From the NCBI GenBank assembly GCA_027493625.1, contig JAOSKM010000001.1, positions 1,876,657 to 1,940,656 of the forward strand: a DNA stretch of 64,000 nucleotides, in the 5' to 3' direction. A program made the position numbers and the translations under genes. The notes beneath the pieces are model-generated. The model was not told where the DNA came from, searched no databases, and saw nothing but the letters and a program-made list of their open reading frames with translations. This DNA comes from Planctomycetota bacterium (lineage in GTDB: Bacteria; Planctomycetota; UBA8742; UBA2392). How positions within the stretch are numbered: position 1 is the stretch's first letter; each line of letters begins with the position of its first letter. Positions 9,143 through 17,812 of this stretch are shown here, in pieces.

Positions 9143-9754
9143 ATGACCAATCCGCCGATCACTGCCGCCGCCATCATCCTGGCCGCCGGGGACTCCTCGC
9201 GCATGGGCACTCCCAAGGCGCTGCTGGACTGGCACGGCCGTCCGCTGATCGAGCACGTGCTGGAGACCGCGCGCCAGGGCGGCTGCAGCAAGCTGTTCGT
9301 GGTGCTGGGCAAGGACGCGGAGGCGATCCGCCAGGGCGCCAGGCTGGAAGGGGTGACAGTGCTGGTGAACACTGAGCCCGCCCGCGGCCAGGTTTCCAGC
9401 ATCCAGCTGGGCATGCAGAACCTGGATTTCAGTACCGACTGCTGCCTGGTGTGGCCCGTGGACTGCCCGCTGGTCGAGGCCGGCGACGTGCGCGCGCTGA
9501 TCGAAACCTACGCGGGCTGGCGCGCCAGCCTGATGCGCATTTTCATGCCGACCTATCGGGGCGAGCGCGGCCACCCGATGCTGGTGGACATCGGCTTCCG
9601 CCAGCCGTTCATGGAACTGAAGGAGGGCGAGACCGCCCGCAAGGTGATCGAGGACAACCCGACACAAGTGAAGGAAGTCCCCACCGACAACCCCGGAGTA
9701 CTGACCGACATCGACACGCCGGAGGAGTACGAGGCGGCGCTTCGCAGCGCCTAG
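9143..9754 (+). CDS. MocA/MobA-like nucleotidyltransferase (molybdenum cofactor)
   Basis: 203 residues. The N-terminus carries the NTP-transferase signature: hydrophobic strand, LAAGDSSRMG, then PKALLDW, as in MobA/MocA enzymes that attach CMP or GMP to molybdopterin. VDCPLV at ~115 is the metal-binding Asp strand. The neighbour at 9843 is XdhC, which inserts sulfurated cofactor into xanthine-dehydrogenase-type enzymes, so a cytidylyltransferase role (MocA) is the best guess. No molybdoenzyme is encoded in the window. The ATG at 9143 was chosen because the fold starts there; the frame is open upstream to 9017 without family-like sequence. Confidence 0.8.
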   Translation: MTNPPITAAAIILAAGDSSRMGTPKALLDWHGRPLIEHVLETARQGGCSKLFVVLGKDAEAIRQGARLEGVTVLVNTEPARGQVSSIQLGMQNLDFSTDCCLVWPVDCPLVEAGDVRALIETYAGWRASLMRIFMPTYRGERGHPMLVDIGFRQPFMELKEGETARKVIEDNPTQVKEVPTDNPGVLTDIDTPEEYEAALRSA

Positions 9755-9842
9755 CTATTGGTTATTGGTTATTGGCTGTTAGCTGTTAGCTTCGTCGTCG
9801 GTGTTTCAGTGGCCAGCAGCTAACAGCTATCAGCCAACAGCC
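9755..9842. repeat. mirrored oligomer array (TTATTGG / CTGTTAG words)
   Basis: The left arm repeats ttattgg and then ctgttag (to ~9790); the right arm (~9817-9842) carries gctaacag, ctatcag and ccaacag, the reverse complements. It fills the whole mocA-xdhC spacer and ends at the xdhC start codon, so it would form a hairpin over that gene's translation start. Confidence 0.7.
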
Positions 9843-10642
9843 ATGCTCCAGGACGTGTTCAACCGAGCATCTCAACTGCTCCGGGCCAACCGGAAGTTTG
9901 CGCTTGTGCACCTGGTGAAGGTAAAGGGCTCTAGCCCGGGCAAGTCCGGCTTCAAGCTGCTGGTGACGGACAGCGGCGAAACCGTCGGCACCATCGGCGG
10001 CGGCGACGCCGAACGCCAGATGATCGCGCAGGCGCGCGAAGCCATGGCCGAAGGGCGCAGCCGCACCGTGCACTACGAGTTGACCAGCCGCCCCGGCAAC
10101 CTGGTGAAGTCCCTGTGCGGCGGAACCAACGAAGTGTTCATCGAGGTGTTCATGGAAAAGCCCTGCCTGCTGCTGCTCGGCGGCGGCCACGTGTCTCGCG
10201 CCGTCGCGCAACTCTGCCATCTGCTCGAGTACCCCTACGTGGTGCTGGACGACCGCGCCGAGTTTTCAAACCCGGCAGACTTCCCCGGCGCGCTCGACGT
10301 CGTGCAGTCGCGCGGCGCCGAATACTTGACGCGTAAAGACCTGCCCGGTTTCAGCCATGTGGTGGGCCTGGGCTACAACTCCGAGTTCGACCTGGAGGGG
10401 TGATCAACGGCCTGGCCAGGCTGCCCGCCGACGTGAAGTTCGGCGTGATCGGCAGCCGCCCCAAGTTCGCGAAGATGGGCCAGATCGCGCAGGAGCGCGG
10501 CGTAAGCCCCGAGCAATGGGCGCGCGTGAAGTGCCCCGTGGGCATCAGCATCGGCGCCCAGACGCCGGCCGAGATCGCCGTCTCCATCATCGCCGAGGTG
10601 GTGGCATCACTGCCCGGCCGCGAAAGCCACGGCTGGAAGTGA
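9843..10642 (+). pseudogene. xdhC: XdhC-family molybdenum-cofactor insertion protein, split by one base
   Basis: Reading starts at the ATG at 9843 (MLQDVFNRAS). The N-terminal XdhC/CoxI domain includes KGSSPGK and a GTIGGGDAE loop. A Rossmann domain begins at LLLLGGGHVSRAV (~residue 105). The frame stops at TGA 10401. The rest of the Rossmann domain (INGLARLP..., GVIGSRPKF...) continues in another frame to 10642. Adding one G to the GGGG run at 10397-10400 joins them as DLEGVINGL. The break falls inside the fold, so the missing base is either a sequencing error, a real mutation, or a -1 shift site; a GTG overlaps the stop as GTGA, so coupled re-initiation is also possible. XdhC sulfurates or inserts Mo cofactor for xanthine dehydrogenase-like enzymes. 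Confidence 0.78.
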
Positions 10643-10644
10643 AA

Positions 10645-10671
10645 GTGACACGGCCGGGACGGCCGTGTCAC
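10645..10671. terminator. perfect hairpin between convergent genes
   Basis: GTGACACGGCC (10645-10655) pairs with GGCCGTGTCAC (10661-10671) over a five-base loop. It lies between the xdhC end and the leftward gene's stop codon, which is within the right arm. There is no T-run, so it may be a weak bidirectional terminator. Confidence 0.5.
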
Positions 10672-11132
10672 GCCTGCTTGCGTGTCAACTCGCGCAGCAC
10701 GGATGTCAGGCGGTTCCAGGCCGACAGCATGTTCGCCAGGCGCTCCGGGTCGTCCACGGCAGCGGGCAGTGTCTGGGCCACGAAGTCGTTGGCCAGGCTT
10801 AGCCCGAGCGGGAACAGGCTGGGCGGCACGTCTTCGGAGTGGCTGATCTCGACGGCGTAGTTGCAGAAGTCTTCGTCGTAGTTGCAGTTGATGGTGCGCA
10901 TGATGAAGCTGGCCAGCAGGCTCTGCAGCTTTTCGCGCGATTCACCACCCAGGTCGCCGATCACCTGCGGCGCGCCTTTGCTGGTCATGGCCTCGTTGAC
11001 CATGCGCACCAGCTCGCTCACTTCTTTCAGCAGGTGGTTGATGCTGTGGCGGATAGCGTCCACCTGCGCGGGCTCAAACTGCAGCACACTGGCAAGCGCG
11101 TCAAATCGAGCTTTTGGCGACAATTCCTGCAT
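10668..11132 (-). CDS. helical protein, possibly globin-sensor/protoglobin-like
   Basis: 154 residues, all helical by composition, without signal peptide or membrane span. The C-terminal half (ISHSEDVPPSLFPLG) resembles the IGxxHxxIGLxP region of globin-coupled sensors, where the His is the proximal haem ligand. The N-terminal half (FDALASVLQFEPAQVDAIR) resembles the sensor's first helices. This is pattern similarity only. If true, it is a single-domain sensor without output. No operon partner: it faces xdhC and is preceded by a mirrored oligomer array. Confidence 0.6.
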   Translation of the reverse strand: MQELSPKARFDALASVLQFEPAQVDAIRHSINHLLKEVSELVRMVNEAMTSKGAPQVIGDLGGESREKLQSLLASFIMRTINCNYDEDFCNYAVEISHSEDVPPSLFPLGLSLANDFVAQTLPAAVDDPERLANMLSAWNRLTSVLRELTRKQA

Positions 11133-11143
11133 GGTGTGTTCCG

Positions 11144-11312
11144 AGTGGTCAGAGGACAGAGGTCAGAGGTTAGAGGACAGGAAAAACAGCTTGCTGCTGC
11201 GGATCAAGTCTGAAGGTACATCCGCCAATGGTACAACCCGCTACATGCACTTCCCTGACCTCTGAACTCTGACCTCTGAACTCTGACCTCTGAACTCTGA
11301 CCTCTGATCTCT
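11144..11312. repeat. mirrored oligomer array (CAGAGGT word)
   Basis: The left arm 11144-11181 repeats agaggtcagagg. The right arm 11258-11312 repeats cctctgaactctga, its reverse complement, about seven times. Between them are ~75 bases of unique sequence. The right arm ends in the stop codon of the next leftward gene. Confidence 0.7.
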
Positions 11313-11802
11313 AGAACAACGGCACCTTCACCATCCGCGCGCGCAGGATGGCGTCAATGCCCAGGTAACGGCCGGCGGCGGCCACCGCCAGCGTAAGCGA
11401 CATCAGCACCATGGGGATGTACCACGAGCCGAAATCATGGCCCGCGGCGATAAAGCCGATCAGCGCCATCACCGCCAGCGCCACGCCCGCCACGCGGGTG
11501 GCCGCGCCGGCCAGCATCATCGCGCCGAACAGCAGTTCGGACAGCACGATCAGCCACTGGAACAGGTAGATGTTCTCGTTGGCGGCGTCGATGATCGTCA
11601 CCGCGAACCAGTCCGGCGGGTGCAGCCCCTTGATCGCCTCGCTCAAGGGCTGCTGGTCCGTCGCCAGCCAGCCGTCGGTTAGCTTGCCCAGCCCCAGCTT
11701 CAGCCACCAGTAGCCCGCATACAGGCGCATCGGCAACAGCACCGCCGTGGCCGTGGTCGGCCCGGAAAGGAAAGCGGGAACGCGCCTGGTCTCTTCCGCC
11801 AT
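11311..11802 (-). CDS. DoxX/DoxD-like small membrane protein
   Basis: 163 residues with four predicted membrane helices. The N-terminal stretch (LLPMRLYAGYWWLKLGLGKL) resembles the first helix of DoxX-family proteins, and the later LLFGAMMLAGAATRVAG segment fits the second and third helices. The family includes quinone-linked thiosulfate:quinone oxidoreductase subunits and many uncharacterised members, so the substrate cannot be told. It is in the same orientation as the znuB gene, 21 bases after it, and may be co-transcribed. Confidence 0.7.
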   Translation of the reverse strand: MAEETRRVPAFLSGPTTATAVLLPMRLYAGYWWLKLGLGKLTDGWLATDQQPLSEAIKGLHPPDWFAVTIIDAANENIYLFQWLIVLSELLFGAMMLAGAATRVAGVALAVMALIGFIAAGHDFGSWYIPMVLMSLTLAVAAAGRYLGIDAILRARMVKVPLF

Positions 11803-11823
11803 GCCCTGAGTCTACGCCGCGGA

Positions 11824-12660
11824 TCAGGCTTCCGCCACATGATGCCCCAGCAGAGGGCGCAACGCCTGCGAAACAATGAACAGCAGCACCGCCACCACCA
11901 CGATCGCCGGCGCCGGCGGCAGCAGCAGGTAATCCCCCACGAACAGCCCGCACAGCCCGGAGAACAGCGCCACCCCTACCGAGCCCCAGAACATCCCCCG
12001 CACGCTGCGCGCCAGGTTGCGGCTGGTGGCGGCCGGCACGATCAGCAGCGCGTTCACCAGCAGCAGGCCAACCGCCCGCACGCTCAGGCTGACCACCAGG
12101 CCCAGCAGCACGATCAGCAGGAACTCATAGCGCGCCACCGGCACGCCGCGCGCCTGTGCCAGCGGGCGGGACACCGCCAGCAGGAAAAACCGGTTGCCCC
12201 AGCGCGCCCCCACCACCACAGCCACCACCGCGCACGCGACCAGCGCCCACATGTCGGTCGGACCCAGCAGCGCCACCTGGCCGAAAAGATAGTTGTGCAG
12301 GCCGGCGTAGCCTTTCTCCGCGGCGTGGTACATCAGCAGGCCCGCGGCCAGCGAGCCCGCCATGGCCACGCCCAGCAGGGTGTCGAGGCCCAGCGTGGTG
12401 ACCTGCCGCAGCGAGGCAATGATCAGCGCCACCACGATCGCCACGCCCACCATCAGGGTCAGCGGGTTGTCCAGCGAAAGCAGCAACCCCAGCGCCACGC
12501 CAGCCAGCGTGCTGTGCGCCACGGCGTCGCTGAAGAACGCCAGCCGGCTGCTGACCACGATGGGGCTCAGCACCCCGGTGGTAAGGCACGCGCACACCAC
12601 GCTGACCAGGATCAACGCCTGCCAGTCGTTGGTGAAGTAGTTGGAGACCACGTCAAACAT
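11824..12660 (-). CDS. znuB: metal ABC transporter permease (ZnuB family)
   Basis: 278 residues with eight or nine hydrophobic helices. The start (VVCACLTTGVLSPIVVSSRLAFFSDAVAHSTLAGVALG) matches the conserved first part of ZnuB/MntB permeases, including the SDAxAHSxLxGVA element that contacts the ATPase. It forms the inner-membrane channel for zinc or manganese with ZnuC and ZnuA encoded just upstream. A 146-base mirrored repeat array sits between znuC and znuB. Zinc is the likely substrate because of the His-rich loop in ZnuA, but manganese cannot be excluded. Confidence 0.9.
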   Translation of the reverse strand: MFDVVSNYFTNDWQALILVSVVCACLTTGVLSPIVVSSRLAFFSDAVAHSTLAGVALGLLLSLDNPLTLMVGVAIVVALIIASLRQVTTLGLDTLLGVAMAGSLAAGLLMYHAAEKGYAGLHNYLFGQVALLGPTDMWALVACAVVAVVVGARWGNRFFLLAVSRPLAQARGVPVARYEFLLIVLLGLVVSLSVRAVGLLLVNALLIVPAATSRNLARSVRGMFWGSVGVALFSGLCGLFVGDYLLLPPAPAIVVVAVLLFIVSQALRPLLGHHVAEA

Positions 12661-12806
12661 AGTTGTCGGTTGTCAGTTGTCGGTTGTCAGTTGTCGGTTG
12701 TCAGTTGTCGGTTGTCAGTTGTCGGTTGTCAGTTGTCGGTTGTCAGTTGTCGGTTGTCGGTTGTCAGTGTGCATTCTCTAACAACTGACAACCGACAACC
12801 GACAAC
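12661..12806. repeat. mirrored oligomer array (GTTGTCGGTTGTCA word)
   Basis: The left arm 12663-12769 is near-perfect tandem gttgtcggttgtca (seven-base beat). The right arm 12778-12806 has the reverse complement (aactgacaaccgacaacc). It fills the whole space between znuC and znuB, inside the transporter operon, and would form a strong mRNA hairpin. Confidence 0.8.
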
Positions 12807-13512
<706 letters not shown>

Positions 13513-13523
<11 letters not shown>

Positions 13524-14442
13524 GGGTTTTCAGCACCGTGTCGAGGTTGGCGCGCAGCACGCGCTCAAGGGCGTCGGGCGCGGGCTTGCCCACGCCGAAG
13601 GGGTCCAGCGTGGCCAGCGGTAATCCTGCGCTTTCGGCAATCGCGCGTGCAGCAGAATCGTCGAAGCCCGGCTCCATGAAAATCGCCTGCGCGCGGCCGT
13701 CTTTCAGCATGGCCTCGATTTCGCGGCGCTCTTCCACGGTTGGGTTGTCGCCGGGGTTGCGCTGGATCACGCCCACCTGCTGCAGGCCGAACTCGCGCGC
13801 GAAATACGGGAAGGCATCGTGGTTCGAAACGAAGCGGTTCTTCTTCAACGCCTTGAGCTTCGGCGCGTACTCGTCACGCAGGGCGGCCAGGCGCTTTTTC
13901 AGTTCGGCCGCGCGGTTGCGGTAGCCCTCGGCGTTTGCGCTGTCGAAGCCGGCCATGGCTTCCGCGATGGCGTCGGCCTGCGCGCTTGCCCCCTCGACGC
14001 TCAGCCACACGTGCGGGTTGTGGGCGCCGTGGTCGTGACCGTGATCGCGGTCGTGCTCTTCTTCCTCTTCTTCTTCCCCCAGCAGGCGGTCTTCCGGGAT
14101 GCCCTTCGAGCAATCCACCAGCGTCACGCCGGCCGCCTCGGCCAGCTTGGCCGCGTCGTAAGGCTCAAGCGCCAGTCCGTTGACCAGCAGCAGGTGCGCT
14201 TCCTGCAGGCGGCGGCGGTCGGCGATGGTGGGCTCGTACTCGTGGGGGTTGTTGTTTTCGCCGGGCAGCATCTCGACCGCGGCCGCGTCGCCGGCAATCG
14301 CCATGGCCAGGCTGGCGAGGTGCGGCGTGCTTGCCATCACACGCAGCTTTTCGCCCTCTTTCAGGCCGCGAGCTTCGTGACCGGAGCCACAGGCGGCCAG
14401 GAGCAGCGTAACGGCAAGGCTCAGCAGGACGGGGATGCGCAT
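13513..14442 (-). CDS. znuA: metal ABC transporter substrate-binding lipoprotein (ZnuA)
   Basis: 309 residues. The lipoprotein signal ends LLLAAC (Cys18). The cluster A-I fold is recognisable: NNPHEYEP holds the first His ligand, HNPHVWLS the second, [17 protein letters not shown] the third, and [13 protein letters not shown] the closing helix. An acidic/His-rich loop ([16 protein letters not shown]) precedes the second ligand and is characteristic of zinc-specific members. It captures Zn in the periplasm and passes it to ZnuB. First gene of znuA-znuC-znuB; a palindrome at 14498-14519 upstream is a good operator candidate. Confidence 0.93.
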
Positions 14443-14497
14443 GGTGAGTCACTTCGTTCCAGACAGGGCGGGGATGCTAAGCGGGGGCACGGCTTTA

Positions 14498-14519
14498 TGC
14501 AAGTAGCTTGCAATATTGC
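14498..14519. promoter_or_regulatory. palindromic operator candidate for znuA (Zur-like)
   Basis: TGCAAGTAGCTTGCA (14498-14512) is a perfect 6-3-6 inverted repeat, and GCAATATTGC (14510-14519) is a second overlapping palindrome. They lie 56-77 bases upstream of the znuA start. Position and symmetry fit a zinc-responsive repressor, but the sequence is not a classical Zur consensus. Confidence 0.5.
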
Positions 14520-14543
14520 GCCGGACGCTCGGCCGCGGCACAC

Positions 14544-14571
14544 TTGCGCACGGCGGCGTCCAGGTTATATT
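14544..14571 (+). promoter_or_regulatory. sigma-70-type promoter of feoA
   Basis: TTGCGC (14544-14549) and TATATT (14566-14571) are separated by 16 bases. The predicted transcript start (~14578) falls inside the Fur-like box, so bound Fur would block initiation. Confidence 0.5.
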
Positions 14572-14585
14572 GAGAATGAGTTTCA
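14571..14585. promoter_or_regulatory. Fur-like box upstream of feo operon
   Basis: TGAGAATGAGTTTCA fits the 7-1-7 Fur pattern (TGATAAT-N-ATTATCA), with five of seven positions symmetric. It overlaps the probable feoA transcription start, 38 bases before the start codon. Confidence 0.6.
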
Positions 14586-14622
14586 AGATTAGTGGCACGC
14601 GGGTGCCACCCGGAACAGTGCA

Positions 14623-14868
14623 ATGATGAAGACTCAGCAGCCCACAGCTCCGCTCTCCACCTTCACCCCACAAGACGGCGTCCTCGAGGTCGTGGAACTG
14701 CTCGATTCCGAAGGCAGCGTCAAACGCATGTGTGAACTCGGCATCTGCCCCGGCAAACGCGTTTCCATCGTGCGCCAGGGCGACCCAGCCATCCTCAGCG
14801 TCGGTGACTCTCGCTTCGCACTTTCCGGTGAACTGCTCACCCGGGTGTACGTGCGGCCGATAGCCTGA
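14623..14868 (+). CDS. feoA: FeoA domain protein 1
   Basis: 81 residues, an SH3-like FeoA domain. The pattern VVELLDSEGSVKRMCELGICPGKRVSIVRQGDPAILSVGDSRFALS is typical: strand, MCELGI-CPG turn, and a final R/K-rich strand. FeoA is a small cytoplasmic partner needed for ferrous iron uptake by FeoB. Two adjacent ATGs exist (14623, 14626); GGAA lies 7 bases before the first. A second feoA follows after seven bases, then feoB. A Fur-like box lies upstream. Confidence 0.85.
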   Translation: MMKTQQPTAPLSTFTPQDGVLEVVELLDSEGSVKRMCELGICPGKRVSIVRQGDPAILSVGDSRFALSGELLTRVYVRPIA

Positions 14869-14875
14869 GATTGCG

Positions 14876-15109
14876 ATGTCCAGCCAGACCCTAGACAAAC
14901 TGCCCGCGGGCGCATCCGGCACCGTGCTTGACGTGGGCGGCGAGCCCGCCCTGCAGCAGCGCCTGCTGGAAATGGGCGTGCTGCCCGGCATCGAGGTCAA
15001 GGTCGTGCGCTTCGCGCCGCTGGGCGACCCCATGGAAATCAAGGTGATGGGCTACAGCCTGAGCTTGCGCAAGGCCGAGGCCGCACACGTGACCGTGGAG
15101 CGGGCATGA
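14876..15109 (+). CDS. feoA: FeoA domain protein 2
   Basis: 77 residues and a better match to canonical FeoA than the first: LPAGASGTVLDVGGEPALQQRLLEMGVLPGIEVKVVRFAPLGDP, then MEIKVMGYSLSLRKAEAAHVTV. It overlaps feoB by the four bases ATGA, so translation is likely coupled. Two tandem FeoA proteins before FeoB are known in several phyla; they may form a heteromeric cap on the FeoB G-domain. Diverged in sequence from copy 1, so the duplication is not recent. Confidence 0.9.
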   Translation: MSSQTLDKLPAGASGTVLDVGGEPALQQRLLEMGVLPGIEVKVVRFAPLGDPMEIKVMGYSLSLRKAEAAHVTVERA

Positions 15110-17541
15110 CGGAAGCCTCAACCAGCACGCGCCACGAGGGGCACGCGCGCCATGACCGGCACGCGATCGCCCTGATGGGCAACCCCAACACGGGCAAGAG
15201 CAGCCTGTTCAATGCGCTGACAGGCGCGCGCCAGAAGATCGCCAACTTCCCGGGCGTGACGGTCGAGGCCAAAATCGGCACCACGCGCTTCGAGAACTCC
15301 GAGTTCACCATCATCGACCTGCCCGGCACCTACAGCCTGGCCGCGCGCTCGCCCGACGAGCGGGTGGCCACCGACGCCCTGCTGGGGCGCATCGAGGGCA
15401 CGCCGAAACCGGACGGCGTGGTGATCGTCCTTGACGCGTCAAGCCTTGACCGCAACCTGTACATCGGCACCCAGGTGCTGGAGTTCGGCCTGCCCGCCGT
15501 GGTGGCGCTGACCATGCTGGACGTGGCCGAGTCGCGCGGCATCAAGATCGACACCGAGAAGCTGTCGAAGACCCTGGGCGTGCCGGTGGTGGTGGTGAAC
15601 GCGCCCAAGGGCAAGGGCATCGACGAGCTCAAGGGCACCCTGCACCGCGCCCTGCACCACCCGGGCAAGAAGCTCGAACTCTCATATCCCGACGACTTCA
15701 AGCGCGGCGTGGACACCCTGCACGCCGAGCTGCTTGACCTTGGCGTCAAACTCGGCTTCACCCCCACCCGCCCCGAGGCCCTGCGCCTGCTGGTGGACGG
15801 CGCCGGGCCGTTCTTCGACGAGTGCGAAGAAGTCGGCGGCGAGGAGTGGACACGCAAGTTCTTCGAAATCCGCGAGCGCGCGGCCGCCGGCCGCAGCCTC
15901 AGCATGCTCGAGGCCCAGACGCGCTACGGCGCGATCGGCCAGTGGATGCGCGAGGTCAAGCAGGCCGAGGCGCGCGAGGGCCGCACACGCACCGACGTGG
16001 TGGACGGCATTTTGACCCACAAGTTGTGGGGCAGCCTGGTGTTCATCGTGGTGATGGGCCTGATTTTCCAGAGCATCTACAGCTGGTCGGGACCATTGAT
16101 GGACACCATCGACGGCGGCTTCGGCGCCCTGGGCGACTGGGTCGGCGGCATGATGGGCGAGGGCGCGCTCAAGTCGCTGGTGGTGGACGGCGTGATCGCC
16201 GGCGTCGGCGGCGTGCTGATCTTCCTGCCCCAGATCCTGATCCTGTTCCTGTTCATCGCGATCCTCGAAGACCTGGGCTACATGTCGCGCGCGGCCTTCC
16301 TGATGGACCGGCTGATGTCGCGCTTCGGCCTGTCGGGCAAGGCCTTCATCCCGCTGCTCAGCAGTTTCGCCTGCAACATCCCGGGCATCATGGGTGCGCG
16401 CGTGATTGAGGACCGCAACACGCGCCTGACCACCATTTTCCTGGCGCCCTTCATGAGCTGCAGCGCGCGCCTGCCGGTTTACACCCTGTTCATCGCGGCC
16501 TTCGTGCCGCAGATCAAGCTGCTGGGTTTTCTCGAGCTGCAGGGCCTGGTGCTGTTCGCCATGTACTGGGTGGGCGTGCTGTTCGCGATTCCCACCGCGC
16601 TGGTGCTGAAGAAGGGCATCCTCAAGTCGAAAGTAACGCCCTTCCTGCTGGAGCTGCCCAGCTACAAGATGCCGCGCCCCAAGGCCGTCGGCCGCGTGTT
16701 GTGGGAGCGCGGCGGCAGCTTCGTGCGCCGCGCGGGCACCATCATCCTGGCCGTGTCAGTGCTGGTGTGGGCGGCCGGCTACTTCCCGCGCGGCGCGGAG
16801 ATTGACGACAAGCACGACGCGGCGATCGCCGCCGCGGAAGGCGCGTACAGCGAAGCCGTTGTCAGCTTCGACCCTGAGGCCGACATCGAGTCTGCGCTCG
16901 CGCAATTCAAGGCCATCGACGACGCGCACGAAGAACGCACGGCCGGGCTCGAGGGCGAAGAGCCCGAGGTCGAGGCCGCCACGGCCGAGTCCGACAAGCA
17001 GCGTGAAGCCGAAATCGCCGAACTGGCGGCCAAACACCCGGCTGCGTTTACGGATTACGAGAACTGGCTGAAGCTCGAGGAGCAGCGCTCCGAGATCGAA
17101 AACCGCCGCGCCGGCGAGCACCTGGAAAACAGCATTCTCGGCCGCATGGGCCACGTGATCGAACCGGCCGTGGAGCCCCTGGGCTGGGACTGGCGCATCG
17201 GCATGGCGGCGATTGCCAGCTTCCCCGCGCGCGAGGTAATCGTGGCCACCCTGGGCACGATCTTCAACCTGGGCAGTGAGGAAGACGAAGAGTCGCAGAC
17301 CCTGCGCGAAGTGGTACAGAACGCCACACGCCCCGACGGCAGCAAGCTGTTCAGCCTCGCCACCGGTCTGTCGATCATGGTGTTCTTCGCCCTGTGCGCC
17401 CAATGCGCGGCCACACTGGCGGTGATGCGGCGCGAAACCAACTCGTGGAAGTGGCCGTTGGCCAGCTTCGCCTACATGACCGGCCTGGCCTACGTCGCAG
17501 CGCTGGTAACGTTCCAGGTGGCGCACGCGCTGGGCGGCTAG
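15106..17541 (+). CDS. feoB: ferrous iron transporter FeoB
   Basis: 811 residues. The N-terminal GTPase has G1 GNPNTGKSS (25-33) and G3 DLPG (71-74). The expected G4 NxxD reads TMLD, with Thr for Asn, which may weaken guanine specificity. A GDI-like helical region follows to ~290. The membrane core contains the conserved FeoB segment SCSARLPVYTLF with the Cys near the pore, and two gate repeats. Between core helices, residues ~565-685 form a long acidic, Ala/Glu-rich coiled insert, larger than in E. coli FeoB. It moves Fe(II) across the inner membrane. Operon: feoA-feoA-feoB plus a Cys-rich small gene, under a Fur-like box. Confidence 0.95.
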   Translation: MTEASTSTRHEGHARHDRHAIALMGNPNTGKSSLFNALTGARQKIANFPGVTVEAKIGTTRFENSEFTIIDLPGTYSLAARSPDERVATDALLGRIEGTPKPDGVVIVLDASSLDRNLYIGTQVLEFGLPAVVALTMLDVAESRGIKIDTEKLSKTLGVPVVVVNAPKGKGIDELKGTLHRALHHPGKKLELSYPDDFKRGVDTLHAELLDLGVKLGFTPTRPEALRLLVDGAGPFFDECEEVGGEEWTRKFFEIRERAAAGRSLSMLEAQTRYGAIGQWMREVKQAEAREGRTRTDVVDGILTHKLWGSLVFIVVMGLIFQSIYSWSGPLMDTIDGGFGALGDWVGGMMGEGALKSLVVDGVIAGVGGVLIFLPQILILFLFIAILEDLGYMSRAAFLMDRLMSRFGLSGKAFIPLLSSFACNIPGIMGARVIEDRNTRLTTIFLAPFMSCSARLPVYTLFIAAFVPQIKLLGFLELQGLVLFAMYWVGVLFAIPTALVLKKGILKSKVTPFLLELPSYKMPRPKAVGRVLWERGGSFVRRAGTIILAVSVLVWAAGYFPRGAEIDDKHDAAIAAAEGAYSEAVVSFDPEADIESALAQFKAIDDAHEERTAGLEGEEPEVEAATAESDKQREAEIAELAAKHPAAFTDYENWLKLEEQRSEIENRRAGEHLENSILGRMGHVIEPAVEPLGWDWRIGMAAIASFPAREVIVATLGTIFNLGSEEDEESQTLREVVQNATRPDGSKLFSLATGLSIMVFFALCAQCAATLAVMRRETNSWKWPLASFAYMTGLAYVAALVTFQVAHALGG
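15431..15442. repeat. TTGAC-NN-GTCAA palindrome, site 2
   Basis: TTGACGCGTCAA within feoB, encoding Leu-Asp-Ala-Ser in the G domain. It uses CTT and TCA where neighbouring codons favour CTG and AGC. Confidence 0.6.
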
Positions 17542-17598
17542 AGCCCCGGCCGAAAGGCCGGGGACCGGCGGCATGTCCGCCGGAACGAGACGGAAGAG

Positions 17599-17739
17599 AT
17601 GCTCGAAGCAGTAACCATCATCGCCATCGTCACCGCCGCCGCGGCCTTCGCCGCCTGGCGCGTCTGGCAGACCCTGCGCGTAGCCCGCGGCCAGGCCGAC
17701 TGCAACGCCTGCGGCGCATGCAAACCCGAGCACAAGTAG
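17599..17739 (+). CDS. FeoB-associated Cys-rich membrane protein
   Basis: 46 residues, ATG at 17599 with GGAAGAG directly upstream. One hydrophobic helix (~4-20) is followed by a basic segment and a short tail with three Cys (CNACGAC). This matches the small FeoB-associated Cys-rich proteins encoded directly after feoB in many bacteria; they may act as FeoC-like or electron/metal-handing partners. It begins 58 bases after the feoB stop. A small GC hairpin (17546-17569) lies between them. Confidence 0.8.
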   Translation: MLEAVTIIAIVTAAAAFAAWRVWQTLRVARGQADCNACGACKPEHK

Positions 17740-17812
17740 AAGCCCCGGATGCCAAACCGGAGTGTCGATCCGCGGTGTGCAGGAACCCGATAAGAGCTGT
17801 TGTTTCGTGCGC

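Noticed and set aside
12663..12806. Short direct repeats suggesting a CRISPR or a replication iteron
   Set aside because: The unit is seven bases with a mirrored arm; no spacers, no initiator gene, same style as ten other intergenic loci.
14590..14615. Possible riboswitch in the feoA leader
   Set aside because: The leader is ~45 bases from the predicted start and shows only one small stem; the Fur-like box explains control better.
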